A stretch of DNA of 64,000 nucleotides, taken from Ornithomonoglobus_A sp045612845 (GTDB lineage: Bacteria; Bacillota; Clostridia; UBA1381). The stretch's first letter is position 1. The number at the start of each line of letters is the position of its first letter. The stretch lies in contig JAZKZV010000022.1 in NCBI GenBank assembly GCA_045612845.1, positions 1 through 64,000 on the forward strand, given 5' to 3'. The translations under genes were made by a program, and so were the position numbers. Below, piece after piece: positions 1 to 9,124 of the stretch. Under the pieces are notes generated by a model, which saw only the letters and a program-made list of their open reading frames with translations, did not search any database and was not told where the DNA came from.

Positions 1-60
1 ATTTTAGATAATTTATTGAAGTAATATTTTTAAAATTTTGATAAATTAGTAAAAAATATC

Positions 61-89
61 TTGTAATTTTTTAAAAACTATGTTATAAT
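61..89 (+). promoter_or_regulatory. Sigma-A promoter of pgi
   Basis: TTGTAA (61-66) and TATAAT (84-89) are separated by 17 nt, with a TG one base upstream of the -10 (extended -10). It lies 80 nt before the chosen pgi start. Seen in sequence; activity is inferred. Confidence 0.7.
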
Positions 90-168
90 ATGTTAAAGAT
101 TATAATGGTTAATTGTAAATAATATTAAACATATTATGAGTAATAAATTTAAGAGAGGTTTTAGTATA

Positions 169-1518
169 ATGGCAGATATAAAGTTTGATTACTCGGGAGC
201 TTTGGATTTTGTTGGTCAGCATGAGATTAACTATCTTTCTGATGCGGTGAAAGCTGCCCACAATGCACTTCACTCCAAAACAGGAGCGGGGAACGATTTT
301 CTTGGTTGGGTTGATTTACCTCTTAACTACGACAAAGCAGAATTTGAAAGAATAAAAAAAGCAGCACAAAAAATAAAAGAGGATTCTGATATTCTTATTG
401 TTATCGGAATAGGAGGTTCATACCTTGGTGCAAGAGCTGCTATAGAAATGCTATCTCATTCTTTTGCTAACTCATTGGATAAAGAAAAGAGAAATGTACC
501 GGCAATATATTATGCTGGTAACAGTATATCGTCTACCTATCTTGCAGAACTTCTGGAAGTGTGCGAGGGTAAGGATATATCAGTAAATGTAATATCAAAA
601 TCGGGCACCACAACAGAGCCCGCTATAGCATTTAGAGTATTCAAAGAACTACTCGAAAATAAATATGGCAAAGAAGGAGCAAAGGGTAGAATTTACGCAA
701 CAACTGATAAAGCAAGAGGCGCACTAAAAACTCTTGCAGATACAGAGGGTTACGAAACTTTTGTAATTCCTGATGATGTTGGCGGAAGATTTTCTGTACT
801 AACCGCAGTTGGACTTCTTCCTATTGCAGTAGCAGGTATTGATATTGATTCAATGATGCAAGGCGCAAAGGATGCTTATGAGCAATACAACAATGATGAT
901 TTATCAACAAATGAATGTTACCAATACGCAGCTATAAGAAATGCACTTTTAAGAAAAGGCAAAAATGTAGAAATAATGGTTAATTATGAACCATCATTAC
1001 ATTACTTCAGTGAATGGTTTAAACAACTTTACGGCGAAAGCGAGGGTAAAGATAACAAGGGTATTTTCCCGGCGGCAGCAGATTTCTCAACAGATTTGCA
1101 CTCAATGGGTCAATATATACAACAAGGTCAGAGATTTTTATTCGAAACAGCTATTCTGGTTGAGGAACCAAAAAAGAATGTTGTTATAGAAAGTGCCGAA
1201 GATGATCTGGACGGTTTAAACTTTCTTGCAGGTAAAAGTGTTGACTTTGTAAATAAAATGGCGGCAAAGGGTGTCGCACTTGCTCACATAGACGGGGGAG
1301 TGCCAAACCTTAGCCTGACAGTATCTGAGCTTAATGCTTATAACTTTGGTAAGATGGTATACTTCTTTGAAAAGGCTTGCGGAATATCGGGTTATTTGTT
1401 GGGAGTAAATCCGTTTGACCAACCGGGTGTTGAGAGCTACAAAAAGAATATGTTTGCTCTTCTTAATAAACCCGGATATGAAGAAGCAAGAGCTGAGCTT
1501 GAGAAAAGATTAAAGTAA
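169..1518 (+). CDS. pgi: Glucose-6-phosphate isomerase
   Basis: Interconverts glucose-6-P and fructose-6-P in cytosolic glycolysis and gluconeogenesis. The N-terminal sugar isomerase domain has GIGGSYLGARAA and the phosphate-binding SKSGTTTEP near residues 143-151. The family signature DVGGRFSVLTAVG begins near residue 202, the catalytic-Glu segment YGESEGK follows, and the second signature FDQPGVE is near 415-421. The 449-aa length is normal for Gram-positive Pgi. An in-frame ATG lies at 136, but AGAGAGG at 152-158 is correctly spaced for the ATG at 169, so that start is preferred. The gene has its own promoter and is followed after 24 nt by a small P-loop gene, probably co-transcribed. Confidence 0.97.
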   Translation: MADIKFDYSGALDFVGQHEINYLSDAVKAAHNALHSKTGAGNDFLGWVDLPLNYDKAEFERIKKAAQKIKEDSDILIVIGIGGSYLGARAAIEMLSHSFANSLDKEKRNVPAIYYAGNSISSTYLAELLEVCEGKDISVNVISKSGTTTEPAIAFRVFKELLENKYGKEGAKGRIYATTDKARGALKTLADTEGYETFVIPDDVGGRFSVLTAVGLLPIAVAGIDIDSMMQGAKDAYEQYNNDDLSTNECYQYAAIRNALLRKGKNVEIMVNYEPSLHYFSEWFKQLYGESEGKDNKGIFPAAADFSTDLHSMGQYIQQGQRFLFETAILVEEPKKNVVIESAEDDLDGLNFLAGKSVDFVNKMAAKGVALAHIDGGVPNLSLTVSELNAYNFGKMVYFFEKACGISGYLLGVNPFDQPGVESYKKNMFALLNKPGYEEARAELEKRLK

Positions 1519-1542
1519 AAACTTATAAGGAGGATAAATATT

Positions 1543-1956
1543 ATGATTAAATTATTGATTGGAAAAAAGGGTTCAGGTAAAACAAAAACACTTATCAGTG
1601 AAACAAATGCAGCAAGTGTTAATGCAAACGGAAATGTTGTGTTTATCAGTGATGATACACGCAGAAATATGCACGACATTAAATCAAAGGTAAGAATGGC
1701 AGATACAAAGGATTTTGCTATTACCTCGTATGATGAATTTTATGGATTTATTTGCGGTATAATCAGTCGTGATTATGATATAACAAATATATTCATTGAT
1801 GGTATCTTTAAAATTGTTGGTACAGACAGCCTTGATGGTTTTGATAAATTCTTATCTAAGCTTGAGGCAGCAGGTAAAGAGCTTAATGTTTCATTTGCAA
1901 TATCAGTTAGCATAGATGCAGATGCGGCGCCTGATTACATAAAAAAATTGGCGTAA
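1543..1956 (+). CDS. Small P-loop ATP-binding protein, function unknown
   Basis: A 137-aa protein starting at an ATG behind a strong AGGAGG. Residues 7-14 (GKKGSGKT) form a Walker A motif, and NIFIDGI near residue 88 looks like a Walker B strand. No further helicase, kinase or secretion-ATPase domain is present, so it is a minimal P-loop unit. Similar short Clostridial proteins are often loosely labelled PilT-like, which the sequence does not support. It sits between pgi and a strong terminator, so it is probably the last gene of the pgi transcript. Substrate and role are unknown. Confidence 0.7.
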   Translation: MIKLLIGKKGSGKTKTLISETNAASVNANGNVVFISDDTRRNMHDIKSKVRMADTKDFAITSYDEFYGFICGIISRDYDITNIFIDGIFKIVGTDSLDGFDKFLSKLEAAGKELNVSFAISVSIDADAAPDYIKKLA

Positions 1957-1970
1957 GATTATGATACTTC

Positions 1971-2016
1971 CGTATATTCCGTCTCGGCTTTTCGGGGCGG
2001 AATATACGTGTTTTTG
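1971..2016 (+). terminator. Rho-independent terminator after pgi operon
   Basis: A 16-bp RNA stem (1971-1986 with 1993-2008, including two G-U pairs) with a GCTTTT loop, followed by TGTTTTTG. It separates the pgi unit from thrC, whose start is only about 35 nt beyond it. No promoter fits in that gap, so some read-through into thrC is likely. Confidence 0.85.
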
Positions 2017-2044
2017 ATTATTTATATATTTTGGAGGATTAGTA

Positions 2045-3547
2045 ATGCAATATCAAAGTACAAGGGATAATACAATTAAGGTTAGTGCTGCAATGGCAAT
2101 TAAAACAGGATTAAGCGCAGAAGGTGGTTTATTTGTTCCTGAGACATTTCCTGCTGTAAGTTTAGAAGAGATTAAAGAGCTTGCATCAAAGAGCTATCAC
2201 GAAAGAGCTTATTTTGTCTTGGGCAAGTTTTTAACAGACTTTACACAAGAGGAGCTTGCAAAATGTATAAATAGTGCATATACAAAAGAAAAGTTCGGAA
2301 CAAACGCAATAGCGCCTTTGTATAAACTAAACGATAATGAATATGTCCTTGAGTTGTGGCATGGTCCTACATGTGCATTTAAGGATATGGCTTTGCAGAT
2401 TTTACCGCATTTGTTAACTACATCTATGAAAAAAACACAGGAGGATAACGAAATTGTTATCTTGGTTGCTACATCAGGAGATACCGGTAAAGCCGCACTT
2501 GAGGGTTTTAAAGATGTTGAAGGTACAAGAATTATCGTATTCTACCCCAATAATGGTGTAAGTGAAATACAAAAGCTGCAGATGGTTACACAAGAGGGTA
2601 ATAACGTGGCTGTTGCCGCAGTTAACGGTAATTTTGATGATGCACAAAACGGTGTTAAGAAAATATTTACTGATAATGATTATAAAGAAACTCTTTCACA
2701 AAATCAATTTAAGCTTTCGTCTGCAAACTCAATCAACTGGGGCAGACTTGTTCCTCAGATTGTTTATTATTTCTCTGCGTATGCAGATATGTTAAAGAAT
2801 AATGAAATACAAGCAGGCGAGCCGATAAACGTTGTTGTTCCAACAGGTAACTTTGGTAACATTCTTGCGGCATATTATGCTAAGAAAATGGGTCTTCCTA
2901 TTTCTAAGTTTATATGTGCCTCGAACGAAAACAACGTATTAACTGAGTTTATACAAACAGGTGTATACAACAAGGACAGACAATTCCATACAACTATTTC
3001 ACCGTCAATGGATATCTTGATTTCATCAAATCTTGAGAGATTTTTATATGACCTTACAGATAACAACGATAAGGTTGTAGGTGATTGGATGAAAGCGCTT
3101 AATACAGATGGAAGATACGAAATAACACCTGATATCAAACAAAAACTTCAGTCTTTATTCTGGGCAGAGTGTTGTAACGATAACGAAACTCTCGAAACAA
3201 TAAAAAAATGTAATGATGACTATGATTATGTTATAGATACACATACTGCAGTTGCAAAATGTGTGTATGATAAGTATGTTGCAGCAACAGGAGATACAAC
3301 AAAAACTGTTATTGCATCAACAGCAAGTCCGTTTAAGTTTAATCAAAGTGTGCTTATTGGACTAAAGGATTACGAATTTGTTGTAAATAAAGATGAGTTT
3401 GCACTTCTTAATGAGCTTTCCAAGGCAAGCAATATGGAAATTCCAAAATCACTTGCCGAGCTTAAAGATAAGTCAGTTGCATTTGACCTTGTCTGCGATA
3501 AGGATGAAATGCGAAGAGTAGTAAGCGACTTCTTGATGGTAGATTGA
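2045..3547 (+). CDS. thrC: Threonine synthase
   Basis: PLP enzyme converting O-phosphohomoserine to threonine, the last step of Thr synthesis. The 500-aa length matches the long (E. coli/yeast-like) class. LWHGPTCAFKDMALQ contains the PLP-binding lysine, K113. VATSGDTGKAALEG and the phosphate-binding VVVPTGNFGN follow as expected. The start is an ATG with GGAGG 9 nt upstream. It is the first gene of a colinear run with cysE, gltX, glnS, an aminotransferase and trpS. No thrB or hom is adjacent, so the rest of the pathway is elsewhere. Confidence 0.96.
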   Translation: MQYQSTRDNTIKVSAAMAIKTGLSAEGGLFVPETFPAVSLEEIKELASKSYHERAYFVLGKFLTDFTQEELAKCINSAYTKEKFGTNAIAPLYKLNDNEYVLELWHGPTCAFKDMALQILPHLLTTSMKKTQEDNEIVILVATSGDTGKAALEGFKDVEGTRIIVFYPNNGVSEIQKLQMVTQEGNNVAVAAVNGNFDDAQNGVKKIFTDNDYKETLSQNQFKLSSANSINWGRLVPQIVYYFSAYADMLKNNEIQAGEPINVVVPTGNFGNILAAYYAKKMGLPISKFICASNENNVLTEFIQTGVYNKDRQFHTTISPSMDILISSNLERFLYDLTDNNDKVVGDWMKALNTDGRYEITPDIKQKLQSLFWAECCNDNETLETIKKCNDDYDYVIDTHTAVAKCVYDKYVAATGDTTKTVIASTASPFKFNQSVLIGLKDYEFVVNKDEFALLNELSKASNMEIPKSLAELKDKSVAFDLVCDKDEMRRVVSDFLMVD

Positions 3548-3593
3548 TTGAATTTTTGTAAAATTATGCTTTTGTAATTTTAAGGAGTATTAT

Positions 3594-4490
3594 ATGGCGA
3601 ATAATGCAGAAAAGCTTATAAATACAATTCTTGAGAGTTATAAAAAATATGATATAACTGTAAGAACTGATACTGATGATATTCTTAATAAGGATGTTAT
3701 AATAAGCATTGTAGAAGAAATTAGAAAAATACTTTTTCCGGGTTTTTTCGATTCTAACCGTGTAAGAGATGAATATCTTAAATTCATTGTAGGGGAAAGA
3801 CTTGAATTTATTCAGTATAATTTAAAAACACAAATAACAAAGGCAATATGCAACAATAATTCCTGTTGCGAACACGAAAAGTGCGCAGTATGCGAAAAGG
3901 CACAGGATGCATCAAATGAATTCATATCAAGACTTCCTAAAATACGTGAGTACTTATATACAGATGTTGTTGCGGCATATAATGGCGACCCTGCGGCATA
4001 TAGTACAGAAGAAATCATATTCTCGTATCCCGGTCTGTATGCGATAACAATTTATCGTATAGCACATGAGTTGTGGGAAATGAAAATCCCCATGATACCA
4101 AGGATAATGACTGAATATGCTCACAGTATAACAGGTATAGATATTAACCCCGGTGCAAAAATTGGTAAATATTTCTTTATAGACCACGGAACCGGAATTG
4201 TAATAGGTGAAACTACTGTAATAGGTGATAATGTTAAAATATATCAGGGTGTAACATTAGGTGCTTTGTCCACAAGAAAGGGTCAGGAGCTAAAAGGTGT
4301 TAAGAGACATCCTACAATTTGCGATAATGTTACAATATACTCAGGTACAACTATACTTGGCGGCGACACGGTAATAGGCGAGGGAGCTACAATAGGCGGT
4401 AATGCATTTATTGTAGAGTCTGTAGGCGCAGGTACAAGAGTAAGTGTCAAGAATCCCGAACTTGAGTTTGTAACACGTGAAAACAAATAA
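3594..4490 (+). CDS. cysE: Serine O-acetyltransferase (EpsC-type)
   Basis: Acetylates serine with acetyl-CoA, the first step of cysteine synthesis. The helical N-terminal part (about residues 1-175) is followed by left-handed beta-helix hexapeptide repeats to about residue 290. FIDHGTGIVIGE includes the catalytic-type His198, and VTLGALSTRKGQ and GNAFIVES are typical of the family. The 298-aa length fits the EpsC type. Oddity: residues about 84-100 carry five cysteines (CNNNSCCEHEKCAVC) in the N-terminal half. RBS AAGGAG precedes the ATG. Downstream gltX starts 27 nt later, so the genes probably share a transcript. Confidence 0.93.
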   Translation: MANNAEKLINTILESYKKYDITVRTDTDDILNKDVIISIVEEIRKILFPGFFDSNRVRDEYLKFIVGERLEFIQYNLKTQITKAICNNNSCCEHEKCAVCEKAQDASNEFISRLPKIREYLYTDVVAAYNGDPAAYSTEEIIFSYPGLYAITIYRIAHELWEMKIPMIPRIMTEYAHSITGIDINPGAKIGKYFFIDHGTGIVIGETTVIGDNVKIYQGVTLGALSTRKGQELKGVKRHPTICDNVTIYSGTTILGGDTVIGEGATIGGNAFIVESVGAGTRVSVKNPELEFVTRENK

Positions 4491-4517
4491 CATATTTTTG
4501 AAAGGAAAAGAATTTTA

Positions 4518-6179
4518 ATGGACGATAATTTAAAAATGGCTGATTTGCTATTGGGAAACATAGATAAAACTCCCGAGTTTTATGAGGAATTATATCCAAA
4601 GAGAAATTTAGGAGAAAATGCAAAAGTTACAAGATTTGCCCCCAGTCCTACGGGATTTTTGCACATGGGCAGTCTTTTTGCTGCGTTTGTTGCTATGGAA
4701 ACTGCAAAAAGCACAGATGGTGTTTTCTATTTAAGAATTGAAGATACAGATAAAAAACGTGAAGTGGAAAACGGTGTTAGCTGTATTGTAAACGGACTAA
4801 AAGAATACGGTATCGAAAGCGACGAGGGAATGTTGAACGAAACTGAAAGCTATGGTGCGTATGGTCCATATATACAAAGCGAAAGAAACGAAATTTATCA
4901 GTCATATGTTAAAAGTCTTATCCAAAAAGGACTTGCATATCCGTGTTTTATGAGCGAAGAGGAAATTGCCGAAATTCGCGATAAGCAGGCAGAAAATAAA
5001 GAACTTCCCGGAATTTATGGTGAATATGCAAAATATCGTAATATTTCTGTTGAGGAAGCAAATAAGAGAATTGAAAATGGCGAGGAGTATGTAATAAGAC
5101 TTCTTTCGCCGGGAAAAACAGGCGACAGAGTAACCTTTGTTGATGGAATAAAAGGTGAAATAGAAATGGATGCAAATATTTTAGATGTTGTACTACTAAA
5201 AAAAGATGGTACACCAACATATCATTTTGCACATGCTATAGATGACCATTTAATGAGAACAACAGACGTTACAAGAGGTGATGAGTGGATATCATCAGCA
5301 CCTATTCATTTACAACTGTTTGAAATTTTAGGATTTGATGCACCGCGTTATGCTCATATCTCACCAATTATGAAAGAGGATGAAGAAACACAGGGAAAGA
5401 GAAAGCTATCAAAAAGAAAAGACCCTGAGGCTGCTGTAGAATTCTATCAGAAATCAGGATATCCATATGAGGTTGTACTTGAATATCTTTTGACCATTGC
5501 TAACTCAAACTACGAGGAATGGAGAATAGAAAACCCTGATGCATCAAGGGATGAGTTTGAATTTACCCTTTCAAAGATGAGTAAAGCAGGAGCACTATTT
5601 GACCTTGTAAAACTTAATGACATTTCAAAGAATTATATTTCTAAAATGAGTGCAGAAGAAGTTTACGAGAGAAGTTGTCAGTGGGCAGAAATAAACGACA
5701 AAAAACTCTATGAGCTTTTAGCAGATGACGAAGAATATGCAAAAGCCATATTCGCAATAGAGAGAGGAAACGAAAAACCGCGTAAAGATATAGGTAAGTG
5801 GGAAGATGTAAGAAATTACGTATCATATTTTTATGATGATTTATGGGATAAATCACTTGATTTTGCAGATAATCTTTCTAATGAAGATATGATAGAAATA
5901 TTGGAAAAATATTCTCAGATTTATGATGAAAATGAAAGTGCGGAAGAATGGTTCCCAAAAGTGAGAGAATTAGCAGTTTCACTTGGATACGCAAAAGCAC
6001 CTAAGGAATACAAGAAAAATCCTGATGAATTTAAAGGTCATGTTGGAGATGTTGCATCTGTAATAAGAGTTGCAGTAACAGGCAGAAGAAATACTCCAGA
6101 TTTATACGAAATTCTTCAGACATTGGGCGTTGACGAGGTTATGAAACGTTTTAACTATGCAATAGATAAGTTAAGATAA
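4518..6179 (+). CDS. gltX: Glutamyl-tRNA synthetase
   Basis: Class I aminoacyl-tRNA synthetase charging tRNA-Glu. The HIGH-type motif is FLHMGS (residues 47-52) within RFAPSPTGFLHMG, and the KMSKS-type motif is KLSKR (residues 296-300). At 553 aa it is longer than typical bacterial GluRS (about 470-490), with roughly 35 extra N-terminal residues before the catalytic fold and a long helical anticodon-binding region. The next gene is GlnRS, so this GluRS need not make Glu-tRNA(Gln). No T-box leader is visible upstream (27-nt gap). Confidence 0.94.
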   Translation: MDDNLKMADLLLGNIDKTPEFYEELYPKRNLGENAKVTRFAPSPTGFLHMGSLFAAFVAMETAKSTDGVFYLRIEDTDKKREVENGVSCIVNGLKEYGIESDEGMLNETESYGAYGPYIQSERNEIYQSYVKSLIQKGLAYPCFMSEEEIAEIRDKQAENKELPGIYGEYAKYRNISVEEANKRIENGEEYVIRLLSPGKTGDRVTFVDGIKGEIEMDANILDVVLLKKDGTPTYHFAHAIDDHLMRTTDVTRGDEWISSAPIHLQLFEILGFDAPRYAHISPIMKEDEETQGKRKLSKRKDPEAAVEFYQKSGYPYEVVLEYLLTIANSNYEEWRIENPDASRDEFEFTLSKMSKAGALFDLVKLNDISKNYISKMSAEEVYERSCQWAEINDKKLYELLADDEEYAKAIFAIERGNEKPRKDIGKWEDVRNYVSYFYDDLWDKSLDFADNLSNEDMIEILEKYSQIYDENESAEEWFPKVRELAVSLGYAKAPKEYKKNPDEFKGHVGDVASVIRVAVTGRRNTPDLYEILQTLGVDEVMKRFNYAIDKLR

Positions 6180-6200
6180 TTGAAAGGATTAGGTTTACAC

Positions 6201-7862
6201 ATGGAAGAAAATTACAGCAGAAATTTTATAGAAGAGGCAATAGATAAAGACCTCGAAATAGGACGTTGCAAAGAAATACAGACAAGATTTCCGCCTGAGC
6301 CTAATGGGTACTTGCATGTAGGCCATGCAAAGGCAATATGTATTGACTTTGGAATGGCTCAAAAATATAACGGAGTTTGTAATCTTCGTCTTGATGATAC
6401 AAATCCTACAAAGGAAGATACCGAGTATGTTGACGCTATAATGGAAGATATAAAGTGGCTTGGCTTTAAGTGGGATAAGGTACTGTATGCTTCCGACTAT
6501 TTTGATGATATTTACGAGGCTGCAATAAAGCTTATAAAAAAAGGCAGTGCATTTGTGTGCGACCTTAGCGCAGACGAAATAAGAGAATATAGAGGAACAC
6601 TTACAAGCCCGGGTAAAAACAGTCCGTACAGAGACAGAAGTGTAGAGGAAAATCTTGATTTATTTGAGAGAATGACAAAAGGTGAGTTTGAAGACGGTTC
6701 AAAGGTTTTAAGAGCTAAAATTGATATGTCATCACCAAACCTTAACATGCGCGACCCTGTAATATACAGAATTATGAGAGCACATCATCACAGAACGGGT
6801 GATAAGTGGATTGTATATCCAATGTACGACTTCGCACACCCTATTTCAGATACAGTTGAGGGTGTTACACACTCACTTTGCTCGCTTGAGTTTGAAGACC
6901 ACAGACCGCTATATGACTGGGTTTTAAAAGAAGTTGGATACGAAAAACCATCACGTCAGATTGAGTTTGCAAGAATGAATTTGAACTATACTCTTACAAG
7001 TAAGAGAAAGTGTCTTAAGCTTGTTAAGGATAATATTGTATCAGGTTGGGATGACCCGAGAATGTCAACTCTATGTGGTATGAGAAGACGTGGATACACT
7101 CCGGCGGCAATCAGAGATTTTTGCGACAGAATAGGTGTGTCAAAGGCAAACAGTGTTATAGATTTTGCAATGCTTGAGGCATGCATAAGAGAGGATTTAA
7201 ATAAAAAAGCGCCAAGAACTATGGCGGTTTTAAGACCGATAAAGCTTGTTATAGATAACTACCCTGAGGATGTTGTTGAGGAAATTGAAGTAGAAATCAA
7301 TCCGGAAGACCCATCAATGGGCACAAGAAAAGTTGAATTTTCTAAGGTATTGTATATCGAAGAGGATGACTTTATGGAAGAGGCACCAAAGAAGTATTTC
7401 CGCTTAAAGATTGGTGGTGAGGTTCGTCTTAAGGGTGCATACTTTGTAACTGCTAACAGTTGCATAAAAGATGAGAGTGGTAAGGTTGTGGAGGTTCATT
7501 GCACATACGACCCTGAGTCCAAAGGCGGAGAATCACCTGACGGAAGAAAAGTTAAAGGTACAATTCATTGGGTTAGTGCTGAGCATGCGGTTGATGCCGA
7601 GGTAAGATTATATGACCGTCTGTTTATGGTAGAAAATCCGTCTGATGAAACAAACGGTGAATTTATAGAAAACCTTAACCACGATTCTATGATTGTTCTT
7701 GAAAATGCAAAGCTTGAAAGCAACATGAAGACTTTAAAACCAGGAGACAGTTTCCAGTTTATGAGAATGGGTTACTTCTGTGTTGATACAGATTCAAGCG
7801 ATGATAAAATCATCTTCAACAGAACAGTTGCGCTAAAGGACAGCTTTGCAAAAAAAGCGTAA
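6201..7862 (+). CDS. glnS: Glutaminyl-tRNA synthetase
   Basis: Charges tRNA-Gln directly with glutamine. RFPPEPNGYLHVGHAK contains the class I HIGH motif (near residues 37-40) and LTSKRK near residue 266 is the KMSKS equivalent. The all-beta anticodon-binding part fills the C-terminal 220 residues. The frame is open from a TTG at 6180, but the ATG at 6201 behind GAAAGGA is the better start, giving 553 aa. It follows gltX by 21 nt. Many Firmicutes lack GlnRS and use GatCAB; its presence is known in a subset of Clostridia. Confidence 0.96.
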   Translation: MEENYSRNFIEEAIDKDLEIGRCKEIQTRFPPEPNGYLHVGHAKAICIDFGMAQKYNGVCNLRLDDTNPTKEDTEYVDAIMEDIKWLGFKWDKVLYASDYFDDIYEAAIKLIKKGSAFVCDLSADEIREYRGTLTSPGKNSPYRDRSVEENLDLFERMTKGEFEDGSKVLRAKIDMSSPNLNMRDPVIYRIMRAHHHRTGDKWIVYPMYDFAHPISDTVEGVTHSLCSLEFEDHRPLYDWVLKEVGYEKPSRQIEFARMNLNYTLTSKRKCLKLVKDNIVSGWDDPRMSTLCGMRRRGYTPAAIRDFCDRIGVSKANSVIDFAMLEACIREDLNKKAPRTMAVLRPIKLVIDNYPEDVVEEIEVEINPEDPSMGTRKVEFSKVLYIEEDDFMEEAPKKYFRLKIGGEVRLKGAYFVTANSCIKDESGKVVEVHCTYDPESKGGESPDGRKVKGTIHWVSAEHAVDAEVRLYDRLFMVENPSDETNGEFIENLNHDSMIVLENAKLESNMKTLKPGDSFQFMRMGYFCVDTDSSDDKIIFNRTVALKDSFAKKA

Positions 7863-7910
7863 TTTGCAATCAAAAAAAGACTAATTTATTTGCGGAGAGG
7901 AATAATAAAA

Positions 7911-9101
7911 ATGGAATATACAAAATACCTATCGGATAGAGTTAAGCCGATGAAGGCAAGTGCTATCCGTGAAATGTTCAAAAGAATGGCAAATCCTGAA
8001 ATTATATCCCTTGCAGGCGGAAACCCTGCATCGGAGCTTTTCCCCGGTGAAGAGCTTTCAAAAATTGCGGGAAAAATTCTTATGACTAATCCCACAATGG
8101 CGCTCCAATATGGTACAACAGACGGTGTTGCAGCTATGAAGGAATGTGCTATATCAAGAGCTAAAAAAGCAAACAGCTTTAATGAAGGTGATACAGTTAT
8201 TGTTACAACAGGTGCGCAGCAGGGTATAGACCTTGCTGCAAAGTGCTTGCTTAATAAAGGTGATAAGGTTGTTGTAGAAAATCCAAGTTTTATAGGTACT
8301 CTTAACTCACTTCGTTCATATGAGGCAAACTTGATTGGAGTTAAAGTTGAGAGCGACGGTATGGATGTAAATGAACTTGAAGAAGTACTAAAAAACAACG
8401 AGGTTAAGTTTATTTATACAATACCAACATTCCAGAATCCGTCAGGTACAACAATGTCTCTCGAAAAGAGAAAAAGAGTTTTAGAGCTTGCTGTAAAATA
8501 TGACACTTTAATTATAGAGGATAACCCCTACGGTGATTTAAGATTTTCGGGCGAGGATGTTCCTACAATAAAATCAATGGATACAGACGGAAGAGTAATA
8601 TATGTTGGCTCATTCTCCAAGATATTATCTCCGGGTATGCGTTTGGGCTATGTTGTTGCAAACGAGGGTATTTGCGACAGAATAGAGGTTGTAAAACAAG
8701 TTAATGATGTTCATACACCTGTACTTACACAGTTAATGTGTGTTGAGTTTATGAAAAAGTACGATATAGATAAGTATATCGAAAAGAACAGAGCATTATA
8801 TGGTAAAAAGTGCGCTGTAATGGTCGAGGCTATGGAAAAATATTTTCCTGCAGGTAAGGTTAAGTGGACAGTGCCTGAGGGTGGCTTGTTCATATGGTGT
8901 GAGTGCCCTACAGTAACAGATATCAATCCTATTGTAGACAAATGTCTCGAAAAAATGGTTGCGATTGTTCCGGGCACAAATTTTGCTACTGATATGACAT
9001 TGCCATCAAATATGTTCAGACTGAACTTCTCATCTGCAACACCCGAAAAAATTGAAGAGGGTGTAAGACGTTTAGGTGAAGTTTTAAGCGAAAATCTATA
9101 A
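7911..9101 (+). CDS. PLP-dependent aminotransferase, class I/II (2-aminoadipate/LysN-like)
   Basis: Fold-type I aminotransferase of 396 aa. FQNPSGTTMS and EDNPYGDLRF are typical of the 2-aminoadipate/aromatic aminotransferase group, and SFSKILSPGMRLGYV holds the PLP lysine K237. The substrate cannot be settled: alpha-aminoadipate, branched-chain or aromatic amino acids are all possible. The frame extends to a TTG at 7890, but GGAGAGG (7894-7900) points to the ATG at 7911. It lies between glnS and trpS in the same orientation with small gaps. Confidence 0.88.
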   Translation: MEYTKYLSDRVKPMKASAIREMFKRMANPEIISLAGGNPASELFPGEELSKIAGKILMTNPTMALQYGTTDGVAAMKECAISRAKKANSFNEGDTVIVTTGAQQGIDLAAKCLLNKGDKVVVENPSFIGTLNSLRSYEANLIGVKVESDGMDVNELEEVLKNNEVKFIYTIPTFQNPSGTTMSLEKRKRVLELAVKYDTLIIEDNPYGDLRFSGEDVPTIKSMDTDGRVIYVGSFSKILSPGMRLGYVVANEGICDRIEVVKQVNDVHTPVLTQLMCVEFMKKYDIDKYIEKNRALYGKKCAVMVEAMEKYFPAGKVKWTVPEGGLFIWCECPTVTDINPIVDKCLEKMVAIVPGTNFATDMTLPSNMFRLNFSSATPEKIEEGVRRLGEVLSENL

Positions 9102-9124
9102 GGCATTGAAAGGACATTCTATAA

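Noticed and set aside
7886..8398. 170-aa frame on the - strand within the aminotransferase gene
   Set aside because: Shadow of a conserved gene, serine-rich and without RBS.
4491..9124. T-box leaders before gltX, glnS or trpS
   Set aside because: Gaps are only 20-50 nt and contain no T-box sequence or antiterminator.
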